Shown in pieces: positions 1-7,395 of a stretch of DNA of 64,000 nt. How positions within the stretch are numbered: position 1 is the first letter of the stretch; each line of letters begins with the position of its first letter. Made by a program: the position numbers and the translations under genes. Under the pieces are notes generated by a model. It was not told where the DNA came from. It saw nothing but the letters and a program-made list of their open reading frames with translations, and did not search any database. The stretch comes from Methanohalophilus euhalobius (GTDB lineage: Archaea > Halobacteriota > Methanosarcinia > Methanosarcinales > Methanosarcinaceae), in NCBI RefSeq assembly GCF_900215215.1, contig NZ_OBDR01000002.1, positions 226,006 through 290,005 on the forward strand. The letters run 5' to 3'.

Positions 1-75
1 TGCCTCTGCATTGATATCAGAGACCTTCGCCTGCGCAACATCCATGACGTCTTTGATTACTGTTTCGAGTCCCAT
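1..75 (-). CDS. atpE: A-type ATP synthase subunit E, N-terminal 25 residues (gene runs off the window)
   Basis: The complement of the first 75 bases reads as an open frame starting MGLETVIKDVMDVAQ, with an AAGGTG ribosome binding site just upstream of the ATG at 75. Subunit E forms the peripheral stalk with subunit H and tethers the A1 head of the archaeal ATP synthase. The call rests mainly on position: it directly follows H, I and K in the order known for Methanosarcina (ahaHIKE...). Only the start is visible, so length and integrity cannot be judged. Confidence 0.75.
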   Translation of the reverse strand, partial: MGLETVIKDVMDVAQAKVSDINAEA

Positions 76-130
76 GCTCTCACACCTTAAAAAGAATTTA
101 AGAGCATTTTTGAATGCTCTCAAACTTCGC

Positions 131-361
131 TTAGCTTATCAGCAGTGCAACGACAAGTCCGAAAATGACAATGGTTTCAGGAATTACAGTAAGGATAAGG
201 CCCTTACCAAAAAGTCCTTCATTTTCGGCCATGGCGCCGATAGCGGCGGCACCAATATCTTTTTCAGCAATACCGGATGCCAGTCCTGTAAGGCCAACTG
301 CGAGTCCTGCACCAATTGCTTTAAGTCCTGCCGGATCCATTATTGCTTCTTCTCCTACCAT
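131..361 (-). CDS. atpK: A-type ATP synthase proteolipid subunit K (c-ring)
   Basis: A 76-residue, very hydrophobic protein forming one helical hairpin: helix 1 about residues 11-32, a polar loop, and helix 2 about 53-75. Glu62 (PETIVIFG) in helix 2 is the ion-binding carboxylate of c-subunits. The glycine/alanine-rich first helix (GAGLAVGLTGLASG) is typical for ring packing. It is a single-hairpin form like that of Methanosarcina, not a duplicated one. GGAGG lies 8 bases before the ATG at 361, favouring this start over the internal Met8. It sits 4 bases downstream of atpI and 55 bases upstream of atpE, so one transcript is expected. Ion specificity (H+ or Na+) cannot be read here. Confidence 0.93.
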   Translation of the reverse strand: MVGEEAIMDPAGLKAIGAGLAVGLTGLASGIAEKDIGAAAIGAMAENEGLFGKGLILTVIPETIVIFGLVVALLIS

Positions 362-365
362 ATTA

Positions 366-2300
366 TTATTCCTCCGTGTATTTTCTTATATATCCAAATG
401 GACTGTACTTTTTGCCCCCGCCTTCATAGAATTTAGTAAAGAATTCGACATACTGAAGCCTCAAAGCATGTAGACCGGGGGCGATTATGCTTAAGGCTGT
501 ATTGAGCGCATGTCCGAATATGAATACCAATATTGCAAATACCGCTGCTATACCTCCCTGTGGCCAGATCATTTCAAAAGCGATGAGGTTCACAGTGGAT
601 GCAATATAAATTGATGAAAGGCCCACGGCTATCAAACGTGTGTATGACAGGGAGTTACTCAACAAACCGGGTAACTCAATGGGACCTTTAATACCTTCTC
701 CTTTAGTCAGCATTATGAAACCTATCACGAATATTGCGGCGCCTACAGCAATTGGTAGGTATCCTACATATCCGAGAACTGCAAGCACAATGCCAATCTC
801 AACTACTATCCAGCTGCCCTTTTCAAGCATCGCTGCATTGAAGCCGTGTTTCTTTTTCTCATTGATAAAACCAAGGATATACCCCAGGTTTATGTGAGCA
901 ACACCAATGAGAGCAGTAAGCACGATAAGGGTCATTACCAGATGTGTTCTGTGTATAGGGTATGTGATCATTTCCCCACCGATAGGAGACTGGAACAGGT
1001 TTATAGTTTCAAATCCGGCTATGAGACCGGGTTCAATTCCATGTGCCCCATGCAGGCTTGCAAGAGGGAATCCCAGAAATTCTCCATAAAGGATACCAAA
1101 GATCAAGGTCGATACCTGACAGTATATCAATATATTCATCAGGGGTTTTATTGCATCGGAATTAAACAGTTTTTTAACTCCAAATGCCAACCCCAGAAGA
1201 ATTAAAGCATAACCAATATCTCCAAGTATCATTCCATAAAACAGTGGGAAACTGATAAATATTAATGCAGTTGGATCAATTTCTTTGTATTTGGGCCTTG
1301 CGTAAAGGTTCATTATTGTTTCGAAAGGTTTTATGATCCCTGCGTTATTGTACTCTACCGGCACTTCCTCCTCTTCCTCTTCTGTAACCTCCTGCTTGGA
1401 AACAAATACTCTTCCATTAGTAGAAGATTCAAGTGTCCGGGTCATTCTGTTGTACTCATCTGATGGAACCCATCCGTCAATTACAAAAGTATGCTCTGAT
1501 GTGGCAATCTTCAGAGGTGCTTCGGATTTCTGGGATTCAATGGATAGAATTTCATCACTTGCAAGTATGAAATCAGAATAACGTTCCTTTATGTCAGAAA
1601 TACTCTTTTCAAGTGAAGTGATTTTCTCATTGATAGTGTTTCTTTCACTTTCTATATCAGCAATTATCTCCGAAGGAGTCCCTTCCATATTTGGAACACG
1701 TATCTCACGAAACTCGTAATCAGCCAACATCTCAGCCACGATTTCTTCTTTGTCTTTCCTGACAAAAAGAGCAATAGTGTGTGTATTTGGATCAAATTCG
1801 AGTTCATAATCATTTGTAATTCCAGATATTTCAGAACTGATGTCTCCCTTTACAGTACCTGCAAACACAGATAGGCTCTCATAACCTCTGTAATTTTTAA
1901 GATCTATGGGGATTGAAACAAATGGTTCGAGTTCTTTTTGGAGAGAATCCAGTTCTTTTAACCTTGTTTCATAACTGTTCTTTTTTTCGGTCTTTTCATC
2001 AAGTTCACTTTCCAGGCGAGCCAGTTTTTCATCAAGCTCTGCCCACAAAACATTTGTGTCCTGTTTTGGAACTTCTTTTGGCTTGATACCAAGAAAACTG
2101 GAAATTGACCTCAGTTGAACAAGTTTTTTGGAAACTTCCCCTGCATTCTCAAAGGGTTTCCCTATCTTGAAAGTAGAATCTTCTTCGTTATATTCTTCAA
2201 TATGGAAGATATTGATATCGTGTAGCGTGTCTACTGTTTCATCCATGACTTCTTTGTGTCCGACGATAACAGCACGGGTCATACTTTTTGGCTTAAGCAT
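366..2300 (-). CDS. atpI: A-type ATP synthase subunit I (a-subunit, membrane stator)
   Basis: This 644-residue protein has the two-part build of the V/A-ATPase 116-kDa subunit family: a soluble N-terminal half (about 1-335) with long heptad-like stretches (residues 90-125 and 215-245), then a membrane half with seven or eight hydrophobic segments. The C-terminal membrane part contains the SYTRLIAVGLSSIYIA segment, which carries the arginine needed for ion transfer opposite the K-subunit glutamate. Its start overlaps the end of atpH by 8 bases, suggesting translational coupling; GAGGG precedes the chosen ATG. A second ATG six codons in is possible. It forms the ion half-channels and anchors the peripheral stalk. 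Confidence 0.95.
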   Translation of the reverse strand: MLKPKSMTRAVIVGHKEVMDETVDTLHDINIFHIEEYNEEDSTFKIGKPFENAGEVSKKLVQLRSISSFLGIKPKEVPKQDTNVLWAELDEKLARLESELDEKTEKKNSYETRLKELDSLQKELEPFVSIPIDLKNYRGYESLSVFAGTVKGDISSEISGITNDYELEFDPNTHTIALFVRKDKEEIVAEMLADYEFREIRVPNMEGTPSEIIADIESERNTINEKITSLEKSISDIKERYSDFILASDEILSIESQKSEAPLKIATSEHTFVIDGWVPSDEYNRMTRTLESSTNGRVFVSKQEVTEEEEEEVPVEYNNAGIIKPFETIMNLYARPKYKEIDPTALIFISFPLFYGMILGDIGYALILLGLAFGVKKLFNSDAIKPLMNILIYCQVSTLIFGILYGEFLGFPLASLHGAHGIEPGLIAGFETINLFQSPIGGEMITYPIHRTHLVMTLIVLTALIGVAHINLGYILGFINEKKKHGFNAAMLEKGSWIVVEIGIVLAVLGYVGYLPIAVGAAIFVIGFIMLTKGEGIKGPIELPGLLSNSLSYTRLIAVGLSSIYIASTVNLIAFEMIWPQGGIAAVFAILVFIFGHALNTALSIIAPGLHALRLQYVEFFTKFYEGGGKKYSPFGYIRKYTEE

Positions 2301-2619
2301 AGATCGCCCTCTCGAATTCCTCCACTAGCATTGCAACAGCTTTATCAACATTGGATTCTGCGTTGCTTATCAGCTCTTCTGCATCCTTTTTGCCTTTGCT
2401 GACGATTTCTTCGTGCTCTTTCTGGAGGTCTTCCTGTGCAGATTTAAGTGCATTATTTGCAGATTTTTCTGCATCTAATTCTGCCTCTTTAATTATTTCT
2501 CTGGCTTCTGCACGGGCACTGGCGATTTTGTCCTCCTTCTCCTTCAGGCCTGCTTCCACCTTTTTGGCAGCACTTTGTTCTGCTTCTTTTATCTCGGATA
2601 AGATTTTGTCCTTGGCCAT
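2293..2619 (-). CDS. atpH: A-type ATP synthase subunit H (peripheral stalk coiled coil)
   Basis: A 108-residue, highly charged, Ala/Lys/Glu-rich protein (AKDKILSEIKEAEQSAAKK...) that is predicted to be almost entirely coiled coil, matching subunit H (AhaH), which pairs with subunit E in the peripheral stalk. An in-frame ATG also exists at 2631, but GAGG six bases before the ATG at 2619 supports the shorter form beginning MAKDKIL. It is the first gene of the ATP synthase operon here; the operon promoter must lie in 2620-2880. Confidence 0.9.
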   Translation of the reverse strand: MAKDKILSEIKEAEQSAAKKVEAGLKEKEDKIASARAEAREIIKEAELDAEKSANNALKSAQEDLQKEHEEIVSKGKKDAEELISNAESNVDKAVAMLVEEFERAIYA

Positions 2620-2674
2620 GTGAATCCTCATCGCGTCTGTGATATGTTAAGCAGCGTGATTTTATGCCCCTTAT

Positions 2675-2807
2675 AGCAACCTCGCATATAAGTTATTCGG
2701 TTTCAGGTGATTGCTATTGAATAATTGTAATGTTTAATCATTCGTATAGGGAGTTCAAGTTAACAGCAGATACCCATAAGCAACTTTGCATATAAGCCAT
2801 TCGGTTC
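2675..2807 (-). promoter_or_regulatory. Tandem promoter-like direct repeats upstream of the ATP synthase operon
   Basis: Two 29-base copies at 2675-2703 and 2779-2807 match at 24 of 29 positions and share GCATATAAG and ATTCGGTT blocks. Read on the minus strand each gives a CCGAAT element followed by CTTATATGC, which resembles an archaeal BRE plus TATA box directed toward atpH. The nearer copy would start transcription about 45 bases before the atpH ATG. The rest of the 253-base gap shows no gene. Promoter function is inferred. Confidence 0.5.
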
Positions 2808-2884
2808 TTACCGGTTCGTAACCTACCGATTATAATAATTATTCATGAAAAAACATGACTACTTTTTAGAAATATAATACAGAA

Positions 2885-4069
2885 TTATTCATTTCTTACT
2901 CTATATGGCAATATTTCATCTTTGGGTATCGTATGGATATATTTTTGTCTGAATTCAGGATTCCGCATCATGCAATAATCGGAATTGGAACGATATGCCT
3001 GGTGTTTGCCCATATTATCCCATATTGAAGAAAGCTTTTCTTCCTTTATATTCCCAAAGGACAGCGGTGTATAAGCACAGGGCATGACCTCACCTGAAGG
3101 TGTAGCATGCATCCATCGCCTTCCGGCAAAGCAACCAAACATATCCGGACCCATGAAATACGGGAATGAAGTAACACGTGGCCCGTCTGGCCCACTGTTC
3201 ATCCGTTTTTGGAAACGTTCCATGGTCTTCACATCCTTTTGAGTGATGACTTCATCCTCATGTTCAAGCCAGCGACCCACAGCAACGATCTCATAGATGG
3301 ACATCTCCTGCATGCCCATATCTGCAGCAAGACCATAGAAATCTTCAAGGTCATCGATATTATCGGGTGAGATCACCACAAACATATCTGCCAGCATGTC
3401 AGCTCCCAGGGTGTTCTTAATACCATCAATAGCATCCCTGTATGCCCCATCCCTGCCACGAATACGGTCATGTTCCTTTTCAAAAGGACTGTCGATGCTT
3501 ATTCTCATGGCATACATGCCCGCATCCTTCAACCGCACAGCTCTGTCAGGTGTAAGGCCAAAGCCAGAAGTAAAACAGGTTGCAATGCACCGGTCTTTAT
3601 CCACTGCCCTCACCATTTCGGGAAGATCCTTTCGAAGCATTGTTTCCCCGCCATCGAAAGAAATAAGGTAAGCACCAAGATCAAGGGATTGATCGATAGC
3701 ACTGTTGATCTGTTCGGTAGTTAGTTCTTCCTCAGTAAGGAAACCCGCAGCTCCGCAGTGAATACAATTATTTGGGCACCTATCGGTAATAGCTATTGAG
3801 AATTGGTCAGGCACACGTTTTTTCATGATGGCGGCAATCTGGGAACTGATCATCCTGTTGAATGCATTGCTGGGAATCGGGGGGGCCCATGTCGAAAATA
3901 TGATCTCTTCATCATTAAATGTAATGGGTTTTTCTTCCTGAAAAATACGGTTAATACGTTTCAGAATAGGTTTTGCAATGGTGGAAAGGGGACCCTCACT
4001 GGTGAGTACAACTTTATCATCTTCCACATTTGCATCAACTTTAATCATGGGTTTTTCATATACTCTCAT
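2885..4069 (-). CDS. Radical SAM protein with C-terminal SPASM-like region, function unknown
   Basis: The 394-residue protein has a C-x3-C-x2-C motif at residues 98-105 (CPNNCIHC), which binds the 4Fe-4S cluster that cleaves S-adenosylmethionine, followed by a DGGET-type SAM-binding segment. Unusually, about 90 residues precede the radical SAM barrel. The C-terminal third holds further cysteines (FGCFAGRR, VMPCAYTP, DYCMM) in a SPASM-like arrangement that may bind an auxiliary cluster. AGGTGA four bases before the ATG fixes the start. The gene begins 12 bases after the polyprenyl synthase, so a role in isoprenoid or quinone-like cofactor modification is possible but unproven. I do not recognise a specific characterised enzyme. 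Confidence 0.8.
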   Translation of the reverse strand: MRVYEKPMIKVDANVEDDKVVLTSEGPLSTIAKPILKRINRIFQEEKPITFNDEEIIFSTWAPPIPSNAFNRMISSQIAAIMKKRVPDQFSIAITDRCPNNCIHCGAAGFLTEEELTTEQINSAIDQSLDLGAYLISFDGGETMLRKDLPEMVRAVDKDRCIATCFTSGFGLTPDRAVRLKDAGMYAMRISIDSPFEKEHDRIRGRDGAYRDAIDGIKNTLGADMLADMFVVISPDNIDDLEDFYGLAADMGMQEMSIYEIVAVGRWLEHEDEVITQKDVKTMERFQKRMNSGPDGPRVTSFPYFMGPDMFGCFAGRRWMHATPSGEVMPCAYTPLSFGNIKEEKLSSIWDNMGKHQAYRSNSDYCMMRNPEFRQKYIHTIPKDEILPYRVRNE

Positions 4070-4081
4070 AAATTCACCTTT

Positions 4082-4960
4082 TTAGCATTTCCTTGTTCCA
4101 ACTTCAGAGAAAAGGCCTTTTGTGGCATAAGTGGTTATCTCATGTAATCTATTTCTGGATTGGGAAGGCGGGAAAAGATCTATTATTTCATGTGCTTCAG
4201 AAACTAGTTGTTCAACAATTTCCCTGGTTTTTGCTATTGCTTTTGAATCCGCCATATCCTGCCTGTATACATCTACCAGCGAAGGGGACATGTGTATTGA
4301 TTCCTTGTTATTTACCTTACTGGTGTATTCCAGCATATCATCAACGATTTGATAGGCAGTTCCGAGTTTATTGCCAAAGAGCCTGAATTTAGAAACTGTA
4401 TCCTCATCCGCTCCTGCAACATAGGCCCCCATCGCTGCCGAGGCAGCAAAAAGTGAAGCAGTCTTCTTTTCAATACAATTGAAATACTCAGCTAGATTGT
4501 TGCTATTTCTTTCCAGCAAATCTACATCCATGGCCTCGCCTTCGGCCATTTCCATACCTGCCCTGCCAAATTCTATGCCTACTTCTTTACCGTATGCAGA
4601 TATTAGTTCAATGGACTTGGATATCAGGTAATCTCCCGCAAGCATTGCTGCAGGGATACCATATACTTCATGGGCGGTCTTAGCTCCCCTTCTCAATATA
4701 CCCCTGTCCAGCAGGTCATCGTGAATAAGGGATGCAGAGTGGATAAGTTCAATTGACAGAGCAGCATCAAGGGCATTTCCAATTTCACTGCCACATATAC
4801 GGGATGACAAGAGGAGAACCACAGGACGGGTCTTTTTCCCGCCGGATTGACATATGTGGGCAACTACTTTCTTCATTTTGGAACCGTGGTCAATTTCTTC
4901 CACAAAGTCAATTAGTGCTTTGTTTATACTCCGATATTCGTCCCATTTTTCAATATCCAT
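4082..4960 (-). CDS. Polyprenyl diphosphate synthase (IspA/GGPP synthase family), product chain length uncertain
   Basis: A 292-residue trans-prenyltransferase. Visible motifs are GGKKTRP (40-46), the first aspartate-rich motif DDLLD (81-85), Lys-Thr near 166, and a second motif DDMLE (207-211) in which the last Asp is Glu. The usual GKP element after the second motif is not recognisable, and the protein is shorter than typical GGPP synthases (about 320). Residues four and five before the first motif are Ser77 and Ala76, small residues that normally permit products longer than farnesyl or geranylgeranyl. It lies 28 bases after ccmE. A lipid GGPP synthase or a methanophenazine side-chain synthase are both possible. 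Confidence 0.85.
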   Translation of the reverse strand: MDIEKWDEYRSINKALIDFVEEIDHGSKMKKVVAHICQSGGKKTRPVVLLLSSRICGSEIGNALDAALSIELIHSASLIHDDLLDRGILRRGAKTAHEVYGIPAAMLAGDYLISKSIELISAYGKEVGIEFGRAGMEMAEGEAMDVDLLERNSNNLAEYFNCIEKKTASLFAASAAMGAYVAGADEDTVSKFRLFGNKLGTAYQIVDDMLEYTSKVNNKESIHMSPSLVDVYRQDMADSKAIAKTREIVEQLVSEAHEIIDLFPPSQSRNRLHEITTYATKGLFSEVGTRKC

Positions 4961-4988
4961 CGATTTGCCCCTTTAATATGACCATAGG

Positions 4989-5369
4989 TTATTCGGAGTA
5001 TTTGGAAGGGCAACCCATGACAATTTTTTCTGCTTTAAGATTTCCCTGCCGATCTATTTTTCCTTCAATACTCAGTTCTTTACCTTCCTCAAGATTGGGC
5101 GGCAGGTCACCGGTATATTCAACTTCAATGTACTTTTCAGGTTGCTCTATGTCCTGGAGCATGAAAGTTATATTACCGGGTTTTACATCCAGTGTTCCTT
5201 GCTTGATGGCTCCCATTGTGTTGATGTCATTCCCTTCAAAATCATCTAGATTTTCCTTAATTTCTGATACCATGTAATAAGTCTGGCCGGTATCTATGCC
5301 CCATAAGCCCAGGATAGCAAAGGCAAATATTGTAATAACTGCAAGAATTTGTTTTTGTTTTTTATCCAT
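4989..5369 (-). CDS. ccmE: Cytochrome c maturation heme chaperone CcmE, CxxxY variant
   Basis: A 126-residue protein with one N-terminal transmembrane helix (about residues 7-25) and a small OB-fold beta domain facing outward. It ends with CPSKY, so the heme-binding residue is cysteine (CxxxY) instead of the bacterial histidine (HxxxY); CcmE proteins of archaea and some sulfate reducers are known to carry this variant. CcmE takes heme from the CcmABCD exporter and hands it to the heme lyase. An in-frame GTG lies one codon upstream, but AGGG is best spaced to the ATG at 5369. A CcmD-like gene precedes it by 10 bases; other ccm genes are not in the window. Confidence 0.9.
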   Translation of the reverse strand: MDKKQKQILAVITIFAFAILGLWGIDTGQTYYMVSEIKENLDDFEGNDINTMGAIKQGTLDVKPGNITFMLQDIEQPEKYIEVEYTGDLPPNLEEGKELSIEGKIDRQGNLKAEKIVMGCPSKYSE

Positions 5370-5379
5370 CACTTTCCCT

Positions 5380-5499
5380 TCATTCAGGATTTAACCTTTC
5401 AAATTCACGAAGAAGCTGTAAACGTTTTCGAATCAGGAATATTGTATATGAAACTATTGCTATGATAACAATCAAAAATGCTGTATTCAGTGAGTCCAT
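5380..5499 (-). CDS. ccmD: CcmD-like small membrane protein
   Basis: A 39-residue frame (MDSLNTAFLIVIIAIVSYTI then FLIRKRLQLLREFERLNPE) sits immediately upstream of ccmE. It has one membrane helix (about 6-24) followed by a basic and then acidic amphipathic tail, the exact plan of CcmD, which holds CcmC and CcmE together during heme transfer. Family membership of such short proteins rests on topology and position rather than sequence. The 10-base gap to ccmE supports a shared message. Confidence 0.65.
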   Translation of the reverse strand: MDSLNTAFLIVIIAIVSYTIFLIRKRLQLLREFERLNPE

Positions 5500-5571
5500 A
5501 TTTCACACCGCAACTCAATTTGCAATTAACTAGATTACCTATCTCTTATATGTGTAATGTGGTCCTGTATT

Positions 5572-5608
5572 CTATATATTTGATCAATGGTACAATCAGT
5601 ATACCATT
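5572..5608 (+). promoter_or_regulatory. ahbD promoter with operator-like inverted repeat
   Basis: A TATA-like stretch (CTATATATT, 5572-5580) is followed by a perfect inverted repeat, AATGGTA (5586-5592) and TACCATT (5602-5608), separated by 9 bases. The repeat falls where transcription would start, about 25 bases after the TATA element and 28 bases before the ahbD start, which is a typical repressor position in archaea. The regulator is unknown. Confidence 0.45.
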
Positions 5609-5635
5609 ATTTAAATAAATTGAAATGACTGTGAT

Positions 5636-6697
5636 ATGACTATGTCAGAAGAACCCACTCCTCCAAGATTAATTGCCTGGGAGTTGACATCCAGATGCAA
5701 CCTTTCATGTGTGCATTGCAGAGGTGCATCCACCGACAAAGAAGCTACTGGTGAACTGGACACATTCGAGGCAAAAACATTCATTGATCAGGTCGCTTCC
5801 CTTGGGTCCCCGATATTAATTCTCAGTGGAGGTGAACCACTTGTTCGCCCTGATGTATATGAACTTGCCCACTATGGCACAAACAAAGGCCTCAGGGTGG
5901 TACTTGCCACAAACGGCACCCTCCTTGACAGGAAAACTGTAAGAAAACTCAAAGAAGCGGGAATTAAGAGAGTAAGCATAAGTCTTGATGGGGCAGACTC
6001 TGCAACCCATGATGGATTTCGGGGAGTTGAAGGCGCCTTTGACAAAGCCATGGAAGGAATTGATGCCCTGAAGACAGAAGACATGGATTTTCAGATTAAT
6101 ACTACAATAACCAAAAGAAATCTGGGGGAAATCCCACGTATCCTTAAAATGGCTATTTCCCTGAACGCCGAAGCCCTCCATATTTTCCTGCTTGTGCCTA
6201 CAGGCAGAGGAGAAAACCTTGCAGATGAAGAGATACCTCCGGCAGAGTATGAAAGGATACTGCGCTGGTTCTATGAACAGAAAAAGCATACTTCCCTTGA
6301 ACTCAAAGCTACCTGTGCGCCCCATTATTTCCGGATAATGCGCCAGTGTGCGGAAAAAGAAGGTATGGAAGTTTCAATCAACACCCATGGTTTTGATGCT
6401 GTGAGCAGGGGGTGTCTGGGAGGTACTGCCTTTTGTTTTGTTTCAAGTACCGGGGATGTGCAGCCCTGCGGTTACCTTCCTGCAATAGCCGGCAATATAA
6501 GGAACCAATCTTTCGGGAAAATCTGGAACAATTCAACCCTCTTTAACGAACTCAGGGATTTCAGTCTCCTTAAGGGAAAATGCGGCAAGTGTGAATACAA
6601 GAATGTGTGCGGCGGGTGCCGTGCCCGGGCATTTGCGGCAACCGGGGATTATCTGGAAGAAGAACCTTATTGTATCTATCATCCGCGCCAAAAATAA
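5636..6697 (+). CDS. ahbD: AhbD, radical SAM heme synthase (Fe-coproporphyrin III decarboxylase)
   Basis: A 353-residue radical SAM protein with C-x3-C-x2-C at residues 21-28 (CNLSCVHC), GGEP at about residue 65, and a C-terminal cysteine set (CGKCEYKNVCGGC, then a final Cys) fitting a SPASM auxiliary 4Fe-4S cluster. In the archaeal route, AhbD removes two propionate carboxyls from iron-coproporphyrin III to give heme b. The close relative AhbC, which acts one step earlier, is the alternative; AhbD is preferred because in Methanosarcina barkeri ahbD adjoins ahbA and ahbB, as here. A second ATG two codons in is also possible. A 242-base gap separates it from ahbA. Confidence 0.85.
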   Translation: MTMSEEPTPPRLIAWELTSRCNLSCVHCRGASTDKEATGELDTFEAKTFIDQVASLGSPILILSGGEPLVRPDVYELAHYGTNKGLRVVLATNGTLLDRKTVRKLKEAGIKRVSISLDGADSATHDGFRGVEGAFDKAMEGIDALKTEDMDFQINTTITKRNLGEIPRILKMAISLNAEALHIFLLVPTGRGENLADEEIPPAEYERILRWFYEQKKHTSLELKATCAPHYFRIMRQCAEKEGMEVSINTHGFDAVSRGCLGGTAFCFVSSTGDVQPCGYLPAIAGNIRNQSFGKIWNNSTLFNELRDFSLLKGKCGKCEYKNVCGGCRARAFAATGDYLEEEPYCIYHPRQK

Positions 6698-6710
6698 AAC
6701 AGGTTTATAA

Positions 6711-6737
6711 GTGGGTGAAAAGTCCCATTTTATTTTT
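6711..6737 (+). terminator. Possible terminator after ahbD
   Basis: A short stem (TGGG/CCCA around GTGGGTGAAAAGTCCCA) is followed by TTTTATTTTT. The stem is only four base pairs, but T-rich tracts alone can terminate archaeal transcription. It would make ahbD separate from the ahbA operon. Confidence 0.35.
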
Positions 6738-6911
6738 GGTAGTCGATGCGGTAATTTATTGCCTTCTGTCGCTGTTTTGATTATATAGTATGTTTTCACC
6801 TATGAATCTATAATTTCGGACTGGAGTGCCATATAGAGTACTATTGTTGCAAATATTCAGATAATTTGAAAGAAAACATTATAATCCATGATTACATCTC
6901 GTAACCTATTC

Positions 6912-6925
6912 TATTCTCAAGAATA
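6912..6925 (+). promoter_or_regulatory. Operator-like palindrome upstream of ahbA
   Basis: TATTCT and AGAATA flank a CA dinucleotide to form a perfect 14-base palindrome, 15 bases before the ahbA ATG and about 30 bases after an AT-rich TATA candidate (ATTATAAT, near 6879-6886). This would overlap the transcription start of the large heme operon. Regulatory function is inferred. Confidence 0.35.
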
Positions 6926-6939
6926 AATGTGAGTTCCCC

Positions 6940-7395
6940 ATGATCCGGCTTGATGAAATGGACAAAAAGATATTGAATGAGATCCAGCTTGAATTTCCCC
7001 TTTCCGTTAATCCCTATGCAGTACTGGCTGAAAGAATAGGTATTCCTGAAGAGGAATTGCTAAAAAGACTGGAGAGACTTAATAATCAGGGTGCTGTACG
7101 GCGTGTTGGCCCTATAATAAATACCCGCAAGATCGGGGGAACCAGTACCCTCATAGCCCTGAAAGCCCCGGATTCACAAACCCATGAGATTGGAGAAATC
7201 ATTAATAAACATCCGGAAGTCTCTCACAACTATTTGCGCCCGGCGGAGTATAATATATGGTTTACCATCTCTGCAGCAAATCGTGAACGCCTTGACACTA
7301 TAATCAAACAGATTGTAGAGGAAACAGGTTGCCCTATACTTGACCTGCCCACAAAACGTCTTTTCAAGATAGGGGTGAAATTCGATGTCCGATAA
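6940..7395 (+). CDS. ahbA: Siroheme decarboxylase subunit AhbA
   Basis: A 151-residue Lrp/AsnC-like protein: an N-terminal winged-helix-like region (about 1-60) and a C-terminal alpha/beta domain with SHNYLRPAEYNIWFTI, the part that in this family binds siroheme rather than DNA. AhbA and AhbB form a heterodimer that removes two acetate carboxyls from siroheme to give 12,18-didecarboxysiroheme. The assignment to A rather than B follows gene order in M. barkeri (A before B). It overlaps ahbB by 11 bases, which suits coupled synthesis of the two subunits. Confidence 0.85.
   Translation: MIRLDEMDKKILNEIQLEFPLSVNPYAVLAERIGIPEEELLKRLERLNNQGAVRRVGPIINTRKIGGTSTLIALKAPDSQTHEIGEIINKHPEVSHNYLRPAEYNIWFTISAANRERLDTIIKQIVEETGCPILDLPTKRLFKIGVKFDVR

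Noticed and set aside
2885..4069. Radical SAM protein as tetraether synthase (Tes)
   Set aside because: Tes is longer and I see no matching architecture; only genome position beside a prenyl synthase hints at lipids.
5636..6697. AhbC instead of AhbD
   Set aside because: Both are similar; direct adjacency to ahbA/ahbB and the C-terminal cysteine set favour AhbD, as in M. barkeri.
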